64,000 nucleotides of DNA from Pomphorhynchus laevis (taxonomy: Eukaryota; Acanthocephala; Palaeacanthocephala; Echinorhynchida; Pomphorhynchidae). Where the stretch lies: the NCBI GenBank assembly GCA_012934845.2, contig WNNJ02001664.1:62001-126000 (forward strand), given 5' to 3'. Shown piece by piece: positions 1-12,189 of this stretch. The notes beneath the pieces were generated by a model, which had not been told where the DNA came from, did no database searches, and was given only the letters and a program-made list of their open reading frames with translations. How positions within the stretch are numbered: position 1 is the first letter of the stretch; every line of letters starts with the position of its first letter. A program made the position numbers and the translations under genes.

Positions 1-287
1 TTATGTTAGGACAACAATCCGTTGAGTGAACTTCAAATACATCTTACGGTTTTTACTTGTAAACCGACAAAATTTTGCTAATCAATCAGACAACAAATAG
101 AAATAATTAATAATAAATAATAAATAAAGAATATAATTGAGTATATTATCAAAATACTGTTGTATAAAACGCTAGAACAATATGTACACAAGAGTTATAA
201 GTAAAAGTAAATTCAGCTCAATACTAAAAATGAACAGATTTTGTAATTTCATAAGATGTTGATCAACAATTTATCATCTTACTTTTG
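1..287. other. AT-rich stretch without a gene
   Basis: No coding region, repeat with a partner elsewhere, or RNA gene is visible here. It is AT-rich spacer to the left of the RTA fragment. Confidence 0.6.
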
Positions 288-327
288 ATAAGAGCCCATT
301 ACGGGTTACCCGCAAATGGGCTCTTAT
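288..327. repeat. Perfect nested hairpin at RTA 3' end
   Basis: A 13-bp perfect inverted repeat (ATAAGAGCCCATT at 288-300 and its complement at 315-327) encloses a second 5-bp stem (CGGGT at 302-306 with ACCCG at 308-312). The right arm, read as ACCCGCAAATGGGC, is close to sequence at 17150-17165 beside another RTA copy, with a weaker match near 2790 (ACCCTCGAATGAG). It therefore appears to be the terminal sequence of the RTA element on the minus strand. The left arm is not seen at the other two sites. Confidence 0.7.
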
Positions 328-339
328 ATTGTTATCACT

Positions 340-960
340 ATTAAACTTAAAACGTTATTTGTGATATTGTGTGATCATTGGTTGTTGCTTTCTGACATGC
401 GTAAGGTTTCATCCTTATTGACATTGATACAGTCTTTGCAATAAGGGTTGAGATCCTTGATCGTAAGGTTCGTATACAATCATTGTACGAAGAATGAATG
501 CGAGTGGATATCTGACTTGATATTTGTTTCAGTACAGCGTTCGTTGTCGGACCCATCCCTTCTGTAGTCGATAATATACTCGGATGAAAGGATGCATGCT
601 CGACTTTCACTGTTCGTTCATTATATTTTGCATTTTTGCGATTTTCGTGCTATTTAAAGGGGTCTGATATTCTTGATAGGGAGTACGACGGAGCCAAAGA
701 ATTAAAAACGCATATATCCATGAAGGACCAGTCCGTAGCAATCCCAAATAGGCCGTTGCAAGAAATATCTGCACTTGCATCTCTATCTCGCGATGTTGTA
801 TTGTTATCGAATTCAATAGATTGAGGTACAGGATTAAGTTGGGGTTCTTTTATTACGCACTTACAAAACGTGCTTAAACATTTGTTCATTATATTTTGCA
901 TTTTTGCGATTTTCGTGGTATTTGAAGGGATCTGATATTCTTGATAGGGAGTACGTATTA
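340..960 (-). mobile_element. RTA retroelement, 3' fragment
   Basis: Minus-strand remnant of the C-terminal part of the RTA protein. From right to left it holds a nuclease-like segment (EPQLNP followed by a diverged ARLDI-type motif and FMDICVFNSLAPSY, about 650-850) and the tail motif (VEHASFHPSILSTTEGMGP, about 540-610). The same order occurs in copies at 5090-7575 and 17145-17790. The reading frame is broken several times. A ~77-bp piece is present twice (612-688 and 882-957), so part of this copy has been tandemly duplicated. Assignment rests on motif similarity between copies and on recalled similarity to a family common in cnidarians, sponges and other invertebrates. Confidence 0.7.
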
Positions 961-1560
961 ATAAATAATAATTATAACAATTATTATAATATTATGACAA
1001 TACATAATGTTAATATCATGGTGTCAGCACCACGAAAGAAATTCAACAGTGAAATTGTCGCAAATGACAAAGTCACCATTTCGAACTAGTTGGTTCTTAT
1101 CAGTAGCATGTACTCCCCACAACTGGAATGTGTTTATTAATATTATGTTTTCATTAATATAATGTTAATGAAATTATAAATACTATAAATTCAATAAAAC
1201 TATAATATTATAATTTATATTTATATTATTTAAATAAATATAATATAATATTTAAATACAATATATTAAATGTAGCTTAATTTACATTAAATTTTAATTA
1301 ATGAAATTCAGTTCTTATAAATTAAATTATATGTTAAGTTTTTAAATTCTGCTTAAATTGTTTTTTTTAATGATTTAGTTTTTACACAGTTATGATCAAA
1401 TTCATATTCTAAAGAGCTTAAAAATAAGTCAGATATAATTGGGCTACTCCCATTGTAACACCTTTTATTTGTTTAAATATAGATGTCTATACCTTTAAAT
1501 AATTTTGATTTATTAAAATATTTAAGGATTCTATTAATTCAATTTTATCCATATATATCT
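960..1560. other. AT-rich stretch without a gene
   Basis: Long runs of A/T and short ATT/TAA motifs. A 61-codon open frame at 904-1089 covers duplicated RTA sequence and then AT-rich DNA, and has no coding character. Nothing else is supported. Confidence 0.6.
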
Positions 1561-2640
1561 ACTTGATGGTTTACTTTTTGTTAGATAGGCGTTATAATTA
1601 TTATAACATATATATGTATATCTTTTTCCGAATATAAGATTAATTAATTTTACTAACGCTTCTTTAATTATCTACTAAATCTAGATTTGTATAAAGCGTA
1701 CTAAAATCGTATGTATTTATATTTTGAAAATTTATTCCTTTTGTCTGTTCTAAAAATTCTTTTGTAGAATTAATACTGAAATAGTGTTTTATACCAGTAT
1801 TAATTTCGATTACCTTGCAATATTTTTTAAAGTGTGCTTTAATTACTTTAAGTATTTTATTCATATAGACAGACAGTGGTTTTAATGTACATTTAAACGC
1901 ACTTTATATGAACCTAGGTTTTACTGGATTTTTATGTAATTTTGGATTCCAATATAATATAGGTATAGTTTTATTATCTGATTCAACCTTTATACCCTTT
2001 TTATCCATTATAGAACAGTGACTTGTAATAATTGTTTCAAAACTCAACTCACTACGTTCATATGTTGGATTTACATTTAAATCATTAGAATTAACCTCTT
2101 TCATTAGTATATCATAATAAAGCTTTTTGCATATGAAGACAAAGTTATTACTAGCTTTATCAATAGTTGTTATTATATAGTTATCCTTTAATTTAGTAAC
2201 TTCTTTATACATATCTTTATTAAATTTATCTTTCCTTTTTTAATTGTTTGTTATTTTCATTTTATTTTTTATTTTATCAAATATATAATCTTTCCAAATG
2301 TTTATCTTAGATATATACGAGCTTTCACTATTAATAAGCTTACTAAAGTAAGCATTTAAGTTATTATATAACGAATTGTAAATTTTATTTTTGTCGTTGT
2401 TATTATTTAATCTATATTTATACCCTTTTGATAGCAGCTTTCTTAATTCACAATTTTCAATTAATTCTAGATTATGCGTACATATATGTTCATTTATTTT
2501 ATCAAAATTAAGACTTTTAGAATTGCTTATGTTTCCATTATGTTTCTAATATTAGCGTTACATATTGATTTCAATTCTTTATTATAATTACGAATTATAA
2601 TAAAGTACATATGCATAAAGTAATTTGTATAATTACAAAT
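1560..2640 (-). mobile_element. Penelope-like element, RT fragment
   Basis: Minus-strand fragment of a PLE reverse transcriptase. At 1904-2212 the protein has a TTIDKASNNFVFICKK stretch followed by LYWNPKLHKNPVKPRFI, the PKLHK-type motif upstream of the PLE catalytic core. At 1664-1864 it continues with NTYDFSTLYTNL, equivalent to RT motif A. The segment 2450-2560 matches the PLE fragment at 9062-9190, so both come from one family. The GIY-YIG endonuclease is not visible here and the copy is decayed. Confidence 0.65.
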
Positions 2641-2784
2641 TATAATAATTACAAACATTATATACGTTGTCATGCAAACATATATAATGTATAATGTTTT
2701 AAAAATCTAAAATATTGATGTATTTAATTATATAATTATTTAAATTATATATTAAATTTTTTTATAATTATAAGATATATTACA

Positions 2785-4790
2785 CAAGTACAAGGTTACC
2801 CTCGAATGAGTCCTTAAGAAAGAGAAGTCAAATTCAGCGAGATGATAAATCTCGTAAACAGATGGTGTTAGCTTTTAGCAAAGCTACTGCAATTTTCTGT
2901 CGAATCGTGGTTATGCATTGACCGTATTTTAAATGACTCTTTTGAGATTTTAATACTGCAATTCTTCTTATAACATGCGATGCAGCTCGTCCGGTACCAC
3001 CTAAGATATTTACATGTATTTGCAGGTGTTTTGTGAGAGTAAGATTGAGCATATATGCTAAAAATTGAAACGTCCATTAAAGACCACTCAACCGTATTTC
3101 CAAACAACCCTAGGCATGAAATATCAAGACGTGCGTTGTGATCAATTGAAGTTGTAGCGAGCGTGATCACATAATTTCCTACTGGAGATAATACGAATTC
3201 AACATGCACTACTTTAAAAACTTCCTCCAATGATTGACAAATTGTATCCCGTATTATATCATGACGAATAAGGGTGGCTCCACCGTGTCTACATGAGGGT
3301 GAATGTGTTACGCTGACATCCTCCCCCACAAATTCATTTTGACACACCGATCGGATCCCAACCAAAACTCAATAAAAGTCCATCTCGAAATTACTGAGGA
3401 CTCAGACACAATCCCTGAACTGCCAATGGGCGCATTGAAAGCCAAGAAGAGGCACCTTTTTCTGAAGCAAATAGCAAAGTTTTTTGAAACATTGTCTACT
3501 TTATCCATGATACTTAATATATTAAACTTCGTTCTGTTAGTGGACTCTTCCTTTATTTGTTTTGAAATTTTTTTTGTTTTAAGATGTGTCCATCTGTGTT
3601 AAAGGGATAAGACATACGCTCATTAAGCTACTTGTGGGTCGGAAATGGCAATTTCAGCCAACCGCTCTAAGATTGTCATCCACTTACTTATCTTCTTAGA
3701 CACATATTTATAAACAAATAAATCAATGCTAATAAAGGATCCAAGTAAACATATGCCTTCTTCTGTGATGTTAGTCCCGATGTCAGTAAAATAATTTGAT
3801 TGTTCTAATATCACGCCCGGCTTTAATAATATATTGCATTTTCCATAATTAACATGAAAACCGTATTTCGGTCCAAGTTCTCCTACTATCTTAAGGAATT
3901 CGACTACTTCAGAAACCGTACCGACAAAAGTTACATCATCTGCATACCAACGTTGAAATGCATCAGGAAAACGAGAATTGATGTTTTTACCAATGGAATT
4001 GACGCGGCTGCAAATTCAATCATAGACAGGGGGTCACATTGAGTGAACCCTTCTTCAGAAAACAAAACGTCGTCTTCTACGTATAGTTCCGGATTTTCAC
4101 AATATCAATGTGTCTTACACCTGGTAACTTGTCTAATGCAATCAGGCGTGGGTTGCGGTATGCTCTTAAGCAGTTGCTGGGTAGTTTAATCATTGATATC
4201 TTTCGAGCTAAAACAGCTATTGATTTCGCTATCTGTCTGGAATCTTCACCAAATTCTCTAAGCAGTGATAACCTGAAGAGAGTCAACTCCATATAGTCAG
4301 CTGAACATGTTGTACGTTGTGCTTTATAAATAATTATTTCTGCATCCAGCTCTTCAAAGCATTCAGTATAAAACGGTAAGCCTGTCTGGTATGGGGAATT
4401 TACAATTACTTAATTTACTATACTAGTTGCTTGTGGATGTTTTTCTTTTAAAATATCTCGTACTGTCCCCGATTGGTAGTCAATACCATTTATTTTCTCA
4501 CTTAATTTTAGCACTCTCCCCGATTGGTAGTCAGTATCAAGTACTCTCATAATCTGAAGAGTTTTCCCTGAATTCATCAGTTTGCGAAACGTGCACTGCC
4601 ATGGTTTATCGTATATTTCCTGGGAATGTAATAGACATTGTTGTATCGATCTAGCTTCTGACATTTGTTCATCCAGTTTCCCACTCGTCCAAAGTTTCAA
4701 TATGCGATTAAGTGTGATCCTAGCCACTGAAAATTTTTTTGTGGGAATACGTTGGAGAATACACTGGCAAATAACTGTTATTGACATAAG
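2785..4790 (-). mobile_element. RTA retroelement, decayed copy
   Basis: Minus-strand copy of the same family as 5090-7575. The N-terminal segment is at 4410-4787 (contains FRKLMNSGKT and LKEKHPQATS). An RT-like remnant lies at 3623-3814. The nuclease-like region at 2868-3365 contains RHGGATLIRHDIIRD and ARLDISCLGLFG. The tail at 2834-3052 reads LGGTGRAASHVIRRIA and ends KANTICLRD. The order agrees with the better copy. It has many frame breaks, and the left end is close to the ACCCTCGAATGAG terminal sequence near 2790. Confidence 0.75.
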
Positions 4791-4799
4791 TACTGAACC

Positions 4800-4962
4800 A
4801 TTAATATCATCGGAAGTTCCTACTATATATTAAATAATATAAAAATTAATATAATATTAAATAATAATATAATATAATATTAATAATATTATATTATAAT
4901 AATATAATATTATAATAATATAATATTAATTTTTATATTTTTTAAATAGAAAATAATTTATT
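4800..4962. repeat. AT microsatellite
   Basis: Interspersed AATAT/TAATAT units form a simple-sequence tract between two RTA copies. There is no coding potential. Confidence 0.8.
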
Positions 4963-5089
4963 ACAAAATTATATTTCCCAGGTCCCCCTCAAAAGGGTTA
5001 CAATGGTTTATAATTTTATTTTTAATAATAACGATTTTAAGCGGTCATATGTGAAATAATCGAGATAGCTGATTTCAGTACATAATTGA

Positions 5090-7575
5090 CTTCCCCCTTA
5101 ATGAAGGTGGAGATCGTAGACACGCAGAGGCGGCCCGAACCAGTTCAAACTAGATTATTTTCTTCAGCAGCGAGAGAGATTCCGCATTTTGCCCTCCGAA
5201 CTGCTGGAGTTTTCTGCGATTCGTGAAACCATTTTTTCAGAACAAGAAGTGCGTCCCTACCACCAATGTCCCCGGATGTCGAAAACACTACTTAGGGGTA
5301 CACACTTTGGACGTTCGACTTTCTCTACCCGTTCGCAGTATTAGACTCTTTTCTTTTTCTCATTGTACTCAAAGGCGGAATCGGTACTCTTGCTGGTAGT
5401 CGATTGAGCGAGTATTAAAAATATATTTCGTCAAAAACGTACGCTCAAATCGTCTGCACTCGAAACCAGAGCACACTATGTCCAGGCGGGCGTTGTCGTG
5501 CCGAGTTGTAGTTGAAGTTTCGAACTCCATTTCGGATTTGATGGGAGATAATGTAGGCTCTATCCTAACATCCGAACATACTCTAGTAAGCTCTTTTGAG
5601 ATAATGTTTCTGATTGCATCGTGGCGAATCGATGGTAAACCACCACGTTTACATGCCAAGCATCGGTCAGGTTTTGGGAGGCACCACATATACAATTGAT
5701 TCCATTTATCCGATCTGAAGTCAACCCATATCGTGTGCAAAGCCCATCTCTGAACTGGGTTGCACTTAATTGAAACTGTTGGTTGACGAGAGGCAATGAA
5801 CTCAGCCATGCATACGCTCCTTCTCTTTATGTATGTGGAATTAATTGGGAAAAATTTCCTTCCCTCTGAAATGATGTCTGAAGCACGCGATTACTCATCA
5901 CATCCCAACGTTCGTCTGCTAGTCCTTTTAATGTCCTTGCATGTAACTCATGTAAATCCACTCTAATTAGACCAGACTTGTAAGTATCACTGAGGGTCCT
6001 AGAAGAGATGTATGCCCACTTCGCAGAGACTGATGGGTCTATAATTCCCATTCCTCCCAAACCAAGTGAGGATGTCACTACTCTGATCCACTCTTTGTTC
6101 AAAACTTGATTCGTTATTGAGGGAATCAAGCGATCGTTAAGAGTACTTTGCAGAAGCTCCATGTTTGGTAGCTTGCATTCAACTGCTCTCGTGAAGTACG
6201 ACCATTTAAATTGAACTGATTTTGTCAAACCAGTAAATGCTGCCTGAGGATTATAATCCGCAATAGTTGCCAATATGCGAAAGATCTCCAGCCATTTTTC
6301 TGATCGCCTCTTTGTGGCAGTCGATATGTATGTGTCCGTTCCTATAGGAACTCCTAAGATCATAATGCCTTCAATTGAGAAATGGATATGATCCGACGGG
6401 AAGTCCATAAGACTTAGTAAGCTCAGTGTAAATAATTGCATCTTCGACGCGTTCATATGGTATCCATATTTTGGGCCGAGTCGGTCAATAAAATTTGCAT
6501 CGTCTGCAAACCATCTCTGTGTTACGTCAGGTACTGCTTTCTGAATAGTCAAAATGAGAGGCAATGATGCCATTGCAAATGCAGCCGCAAAGAGATCAAC
6601 CTGTGTAAAACCCTCTGTGCTGTAGATACTAACTCCACCCAGTACAAGTTGGTTGGGAATGCGTATAGGTTCCAAATCACAGTAGCAAACAAGGGAGCAA
6701 TAAAATACATGTTATGTAGTGCTGTTCCACGATTGACTACGCTAAAGCATTCTTAGCGTCAATTGCTAATATGCAACTGTCTTGTGACAACTCGAATGTC
6801 TCCCTCAATGAGTGAATTGCGTATTCGATACAACCACGTTGAGATGCGCATTGCTTCTCAATTAATGCCACTTCCTAAAGATCATTTATTACTTTTTGTA
6901 GAATCGTCTTGGCTATTATACGCCGTACCACATCACACACACCAATTGGCCTGACACTTCCATCTTTTTCTTTAATGCGATTAGGCGACTTGCTGTGAAT
7001 GCTTCTCGTATATCGGGATGAATACTTTCGGTTGCTAACCGAGTAGCGAAGGCGGGTATTGACCTAACCAGCGGAAGAGAATGTGTCCCGAAGCCGCATA
7101 ACAGTCGACCCCACATAACTGTGTCCAACCCTGATGGACCTGCTCATCCTTTGGCTTTTTTACTGCTCGAACAATGTCGCCTCGTCCAATGTGATAAATT
7201 CAACAAGGTGGTAATGGCGCGCATTTTTGCGAGATGTTGCGAAAGGAGAAAATTCTCATCGGGAACCTTTGCCGCTGGATGAAGGTCCTGCATCAGATCA
7301 TTTACAGTCCATCCCATAACAACATCATCCGGTTTAAGAACACCTGAGGCTGACTTCTCCTCCAATATGAAAGTGCTTGCTTTAACCTTTCCTCGACTTT
7401 AAAAATCGACAATATTCTTTTTTCCATTCTTCCGGATGCCTTTTAGTTACGTGCTTTGCTAACCGCGCTTGCAGGTAATGTGATTCCTCGAATAATTCTC
7501 TGAAGTTTGATTGATTCCAAATTATGTATATATTAATTGTATGTATATTATTTCTCAAACTTTTTAAGGTCAAAA
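5090..7575 (-). mobile_element. RTA retroelement, most complete copy
   Basis: Longest copy of this family, minus strand, about 2.5 kb. Reading 5' to 3': an N-terminal segment with KPDDVVMGWTVNDLMQDLHP (7144-7365); a linker with DTVMWGRLLCGFGTHSLPL (6916-7128); RT motif A as LAIDAKNA (about 6750); motif B as EGFTQVDLFAAA and motif C as RWFADDANFIDRLGPKYGYH in a 282-residue open frame (5827-6675); then a Cys/His region with RHDAIRN and ARLDIVCSGF (5369-5809), resembling a PD-(D/E)XK-type endonuclease; then a KKKR..VEKVERP tail (5090-5340). The RT active-site Asp pair is retained. Frame changes separate these blocks, so it is not expected to be active. The family is known to me as widespread in invertebrate genomes but not clearly classified; an R2/HERO-like LINE is one possibility. 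Confidence 0.8.
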
Positions 7576-7599
7576 TAATAATCTGAGAAATTTATTTTC

Positions 7600-9005
7600 C
7601 TCACTTCCGCTTGTAAGCGATGGATGTAGAAAATACATTCAGTTTATATACAAAGATGTCAGTTTATTATTGTATTTATCGAGTTAGTCGTCATCCATCA
7701 CGAGGACGAAAAGTGTGCAGAAGTTGTGTGAACGTTACGAAATGACGATATCGAATCTACTTTGCGCAAACTCAATGTAGAAAGAACTGCACATGAAAAC
7801 AGATAGAGAAGGTCACAACATGAAAGTCCGCAGAAACAACAGCAACAGTCAGAATTTCTCGAATGACAAGGCAACCTGATCATACAAAATTTGTCATGGT
7901 AACCATGAGTGGATATTCTCTAAACAAGCGGTCGGTTTGTATTAAATGGCTTTTTCCAATTAGTCTGAAGAAATACTGGAGTGCAATAAATAGCAGGATC
8001 AAGTTTTGCAACAGTAATCTGCGTATTGCTGAGATGGATCGAGATTGCAGGTGTTATAGGCAAATTAAACGAATTCGCAAAGGTATACACACATGATGGG
8101 AGTTGAGATAACGCTGACACTAATGTTGAAGAGATCATGGGTGAGAGCCCTGTGATACGTTTAATATACCTCCATTGAATTGAATCAAATTTGTGGAAAT
8201 TAGCAGTAGTAAGATCAAGCCAGATCGCCTGTATACAATATGCCAATATAGGAAGGAGCATCACCTTAAAGAATCTTATGACACCGTCAAAGGACAAATT
8301 ACCTATGTTTCTGAAAAAATACATTCTTTCAGTTGCCTTGACACACTATTTAGAAATATGTTTCGAGAATGTCCATTTCGAATTTAAAACAATACCAAGG
8401 TAGGAATACTCACAAAAAAAATCAAAATTGCCATTTCGATATTGCAATGAGTCATCACCGCGTAGACGGCCAACCTTCCTGAATTTTATAGCTCGAGACT
8501 TATCTAGATATACCACTATAAAATTCTGTGCAGTAGGTATATATACGATTCAATGACATTGTGCTGAATCAATATCATGAGAAAATATGACTAGATCATC
8601 TGCATACATTATGTAGCTGGATCTACCACTATGACAGACAAAGGATATAAGGTCACTAACGAATAGCGTGAAAAGCAGCGGACTTAAAGGATCCCCTTGT
8701 AAAACCTCACGATTTTGGATCAAGTGTTGTAACATTTGCAATCCAACCGAAATACGAATTTCATTAAGCGACAATATGACTGCAAGTAGTTTTATGATTG
8801 GACCGGGTATGTGGAACTCGAAATGAAGCTTGCTTAGTAAGCGAGACCGATTCACACAGTCAAACGCCTTTGTAAAATCAATAAATAAAGCATACATGCA
8901 TGACTTTGCTGCGAAACGCTGTTTTACCCTTTCTCTTAAAGTAGAAAGCACCGAAACTGTAGATTAACCTCGTCAAAATCCACATTGTTCATCCGCTATA
9001 CGTGA
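7600..9005 (-). mobile_element. LINE-R non-LTR retrotransposon fragment
   Basis: Minus-strand 5'-truncated LINE. The frame at 8550-8951 contains ALFIDFTKAFDCVNR (motif A), VLQGDPLSPLLFTLFVSDL (motif B) and YIMYADDLVIFSHD (motif C). Immediately upstream, DEQCGF can be read across a frame change at about 8960-9000. The C-terminal part at 7920-8324 includes LLPILAYCIQAIW and IQWRYIKRITGLS, typical of the region after RT. No endonuclease domain is present, as expected for a 5' truncation. The clade is uncertain; I/R1-like is my best guess. Several stops separate the blocks. Confidence 0.8.
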
Positions 9006-9007
9006 AC

Positions 9008-9062
9008 CACATGATAATAATATAATAATACTATTATTATATTATATTGATATAATATAATA
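9008..9062. repeat. AT microsatellite
   Basis: A TAATA/ATTAT simple tract separates the LINE-R fragment from a PLE fragment. Confidence 0.7.
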
Positions 9063-9540
9063 TAATTTCACTGTTTTCAATTAATTCTAGATTATGGGTA
9101 CATATATGTTCATTTATTTTATCAAAACTAAGACTTTTACAATTGCATTCTGTTTCCATTATGTTTCTAATATTATCGTTACATATTGATTTTAATTCTT
9201 TATTATAATTACAAATTTTTCGTCCTAATGGTGGTAGGAGTTTATACCTTATTTTAGGAATATATTTACTTAAATCTGACCCTATTATTTCTTTACTTTT
9301 AGAATTATTTAAAAGTCTACCTATATTTATGTTATCTATACATTTATTAATGAAGTTTATGGTTAATGTATATTTTCTATTGTTATTATTAACATTTATT
9401 GTACGATTATAGTATTTTGTATTACAATAACTGTCTATTATACAACTTAGCATATCATAGTCGTTAATTAATTTTTGATTTATCGAACAAAGGATATCTT
9501 TAGACAAATGTTTTATATTTACATAATTATTTTTTAGCTT
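9062..9540 (-). mobile_element. Penelope-like element, N-terminal fragment
   Basis: A 156-residue minus-strand open frame (9037-9507) contains IPKIRYKLLPPLGRKICNYN and a Cys pair (ECNCKS) followed by HICTHNLELIEN. The last 100 bp match 2450-2560, so this is a second copy of the same PLE. It carries sequence 5' to the RT core; the catalytic motifs are absent. No start or function can be claimed beyond PLE N-terminal region. Confidence 0.55.
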
Positions 9541-10540
9541 ATTATCTCTTAATTACACTATTTTTAATTCCTTTTATCGCCATTTCTTCTCTGCTTGCGT
9601 TTAAAATTCCTTGTACCACGTCATTCAATCTTAATGCGTACATGAAATTAATTTCAATCTCAATTTATAATTTTAAAATTAATAATAACATTTTCAAATA
9701 TTATAATTATAATTATAGAATATAAAATTTTGTATTGAATGTATCTTTTCTATTTTTAAAGTTCATCTAGTAATATTTAAATGAAAATATGAAAAAATTC
9801 CATTCTCTTTTAAATAAATTGACTTACGTATTCAGGATTAGCATTCTTATAGGGCAATATGAATGTATTATAAATTTATTTTTGTTGTGTTTTGCAATGT
9901 GCAGAAAGGCATTTTTCCTTACAACTTTCTAAGCAAGATCACCGCTAGTTTGTGTCATGTGATAACGTTGAATTTAGGTCATATTTAAACGGTGAAATTT
10001 TATGCTTTGAAATTTTATGCGATTAGAATTTTCGCTTTGTACAACAACATTTTTATTATTAAAACTTAAATATTATAATATAGAATATTATCTAAATAAA
10101 ATCGAAAAGAAAACTAAATCAGAACTAATTGAGTGAAAATATAATTTATAACAGAAACGATAATCTTCTACGAAAGGTAGCAGATTAAAAGCGAACTAAA
10201 AATGAACTGTATGTGAAAACGCGTGTGCCCTTGAGTCACTGTTTGAGAAGCTATATAATTTAATTAGCAGCCCACTTGTATCTAATGCTAAAGCAATAAA
10301 ATGTTTGCGACAATACTAGTATTTCAAGACGTAGCGAATTTGAGGTAGCTTTATTTGAAAATTCTGTAACTTAATTATAAGCTTGATTTAGTGAACGAAC
10401 GCAAACATACTTGCATATGAAATTACTTGATTGGATAAAAAAATATAATTTAAAATTAATATCTAATTTTTTGCAATTTCTTAAAATAAACTAAACTATT
10501 TTTAAATTATAACGTTTTTATAGTTTAATGTTTTGGGCCG
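9541..10540. other. AT-rich stretch without a gene
   Basis: No open frame with coding character, no paired repeat and no RNA gene is visible. Confidence 0.6.
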
Positions 10541-11035
10541 CTAGGTGCCTGTCGATTTAGTATTAAACTGGCACCTATTGCCAATTAGCCTCTTCGTGGG
10601 GCGGCCCAGGTAACGTATGTTCGAGATTCGTCGATCAACGGCTAAATAGTTGGCCGGATTGCATCAGCTGTAGGGACAGTTCTTTCATAGATTATATCAG
10701 ATCCCTCCGATGACTCCAACGGCGTATTAGACAATGGACGAAAAGGCGGAATAGAATCACAGAGGTCTGTTTCCTTACAGTAGTGATATTGGATCATCAA
10801 AGAATATTGGGAACGGGAGATAGCCGAACAAGCAAAATCACTCCGATGACTTCAACGGCAGATTGGACAATGGACGAAAAGGCGGCAGAGAGTCTCGGAG
10901 ACTTGTTTCCTTACAGTAGCAATGTTGGATCATCAAAGGATATCGGAAACGGTAGACCCATTGTTCTTTCCATTATCTTTAAACTATCCAAGAGTAAGCT
11001 ACATTATAGCACCGAAAATCGCAACGGCTGCAGAA
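10540..11035 (+). repeat. GC-richer island with tandem ~138-bp units
   Basis: Base composition rises sharply against the flanks. Two copies of a ~138-bp unit start near 10694 and 10832; each contains ACAATGGACGAAAAGGCGG and later TTGGATCATCAAAG. A 96-codon plus-strand open frame (10783-11073) runs through the second unit, but part of its openness comes from the duplication. No protein family is recognised. It may be the decayed 5' region of a retroelement. Confidence 0.5.
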
Positions 11036-12185
11036 AAATATATTATAATATTTTAATATATAATATTTTTTAATATTATTTATAAAATATAAATTATTTA
11101 AAATTAAGAAGCAAACTGTAGATGACTAGTTTGATGATATCAATTAATTGCAAAAATAGGAAGGTTTTCAAATGGAAGATAGAACGTTCCCTATCAACGC
11201 TGATTTAAATCAGAAATAATTTCAATTAAATTTGCGAAATGTAATTATAAAGTATTTCATTTAATCTAATTGTCAATAAAGCATACGAGTCGAGTGATTG
11301 TCAGCCAGCATTGAAAGTGGCGAAAATGAAACGTAGGTATTGGATCAGTAGCTGATGATGTCCACCAATACTGAAATGTAGCGTACTGATGTTGGCTTAT
11401 TGATAAGATTTAAGCAACGTGCAGTATCATGTTATGATTTTATATATTATCCCTTTAATATATCTGAATAACAAATGATACTTTGCTGTAACATAAGTTA
11501 TTTATTGCCGGATTGAAATTAATAGTTAATTGAAGAAATAATAAACGGTGTTCTTGTTTAACTTATTGTGTAATTAATTTGTAATATATTAGGTAAATCA
11601 GCTATTTGAGAACGATGAATCATTACAATATATCGAATTCTTAAAACAATTAAGAAACAACTTATTTTATTTTCAAAGGATATAATTTAATATAATTAAA
11701 TATATATAAATTAATTATATTATATTTAATTATAATTATTTAATTATATTTAATATAACAAAATTTAATTTAATTTTCAAATGATATAATCAGAATTTAT
11801 GATGTAAGTAGAAGTAATTACATTATAATATGGTTAAAAATATTATAATATTAAATAAATATTATATTCAATTATAATTATTTAATTATATTTAATAAAT
11901 TTAAATATAATTTAATTTTCAAATGATATAATCAGAATTTATGACGTAAGTAGAAGTAATTACATTATAATCTTGTTAAATTGATTTTATTTATAGTATA
12001 AATTAGGGCTTATTGTTGTATGAATGATCAGTGTTAATTTATGCATTTAACAATATTTGTCTCTGAATATTTCATATATCTTCATATAAAAATATGTTTT
12101 TAAGAATCATTTATAAGATGAAAACGTTATTTCTTTAAATCTATAGTATATTAGGCAAGATTACAAAACATAAATCAAGTGCGAA
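11035..12185. other. AT-rich stretch with one partial tandem duplication
   Basis: A segment beginning TTTAATTTTCAAATG occurs at 11769 and again at 11911 (about 65 bp, period 142 bp). A CTGATGA...GAAA motif at 11352-11376 is discussed as a hammerhead-like relic. No gene is supported. Confidence 0.5.
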
Positions 12186-12189
12186 GAAC

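Noticed and set aside
904-1089. 61-residue plus-strand ORF
   Set aside because: It is antisense to duplicated RTA sequence and then runs into AT-rich DNA.
10615-10630. tRNA B-box-like TTCGAGATTC (also GGTTCGAGTC at 40852)
   Set aside because: No A-box, acceptor stem or cloverleaf fits around either site; the second lies inside a retroelement coding fragment.
10783-11073. 96-residue plus-strand ORF as a gene
   Set aside because: It spans a tandem duplicated unit, and no motif or second exon supports coding.
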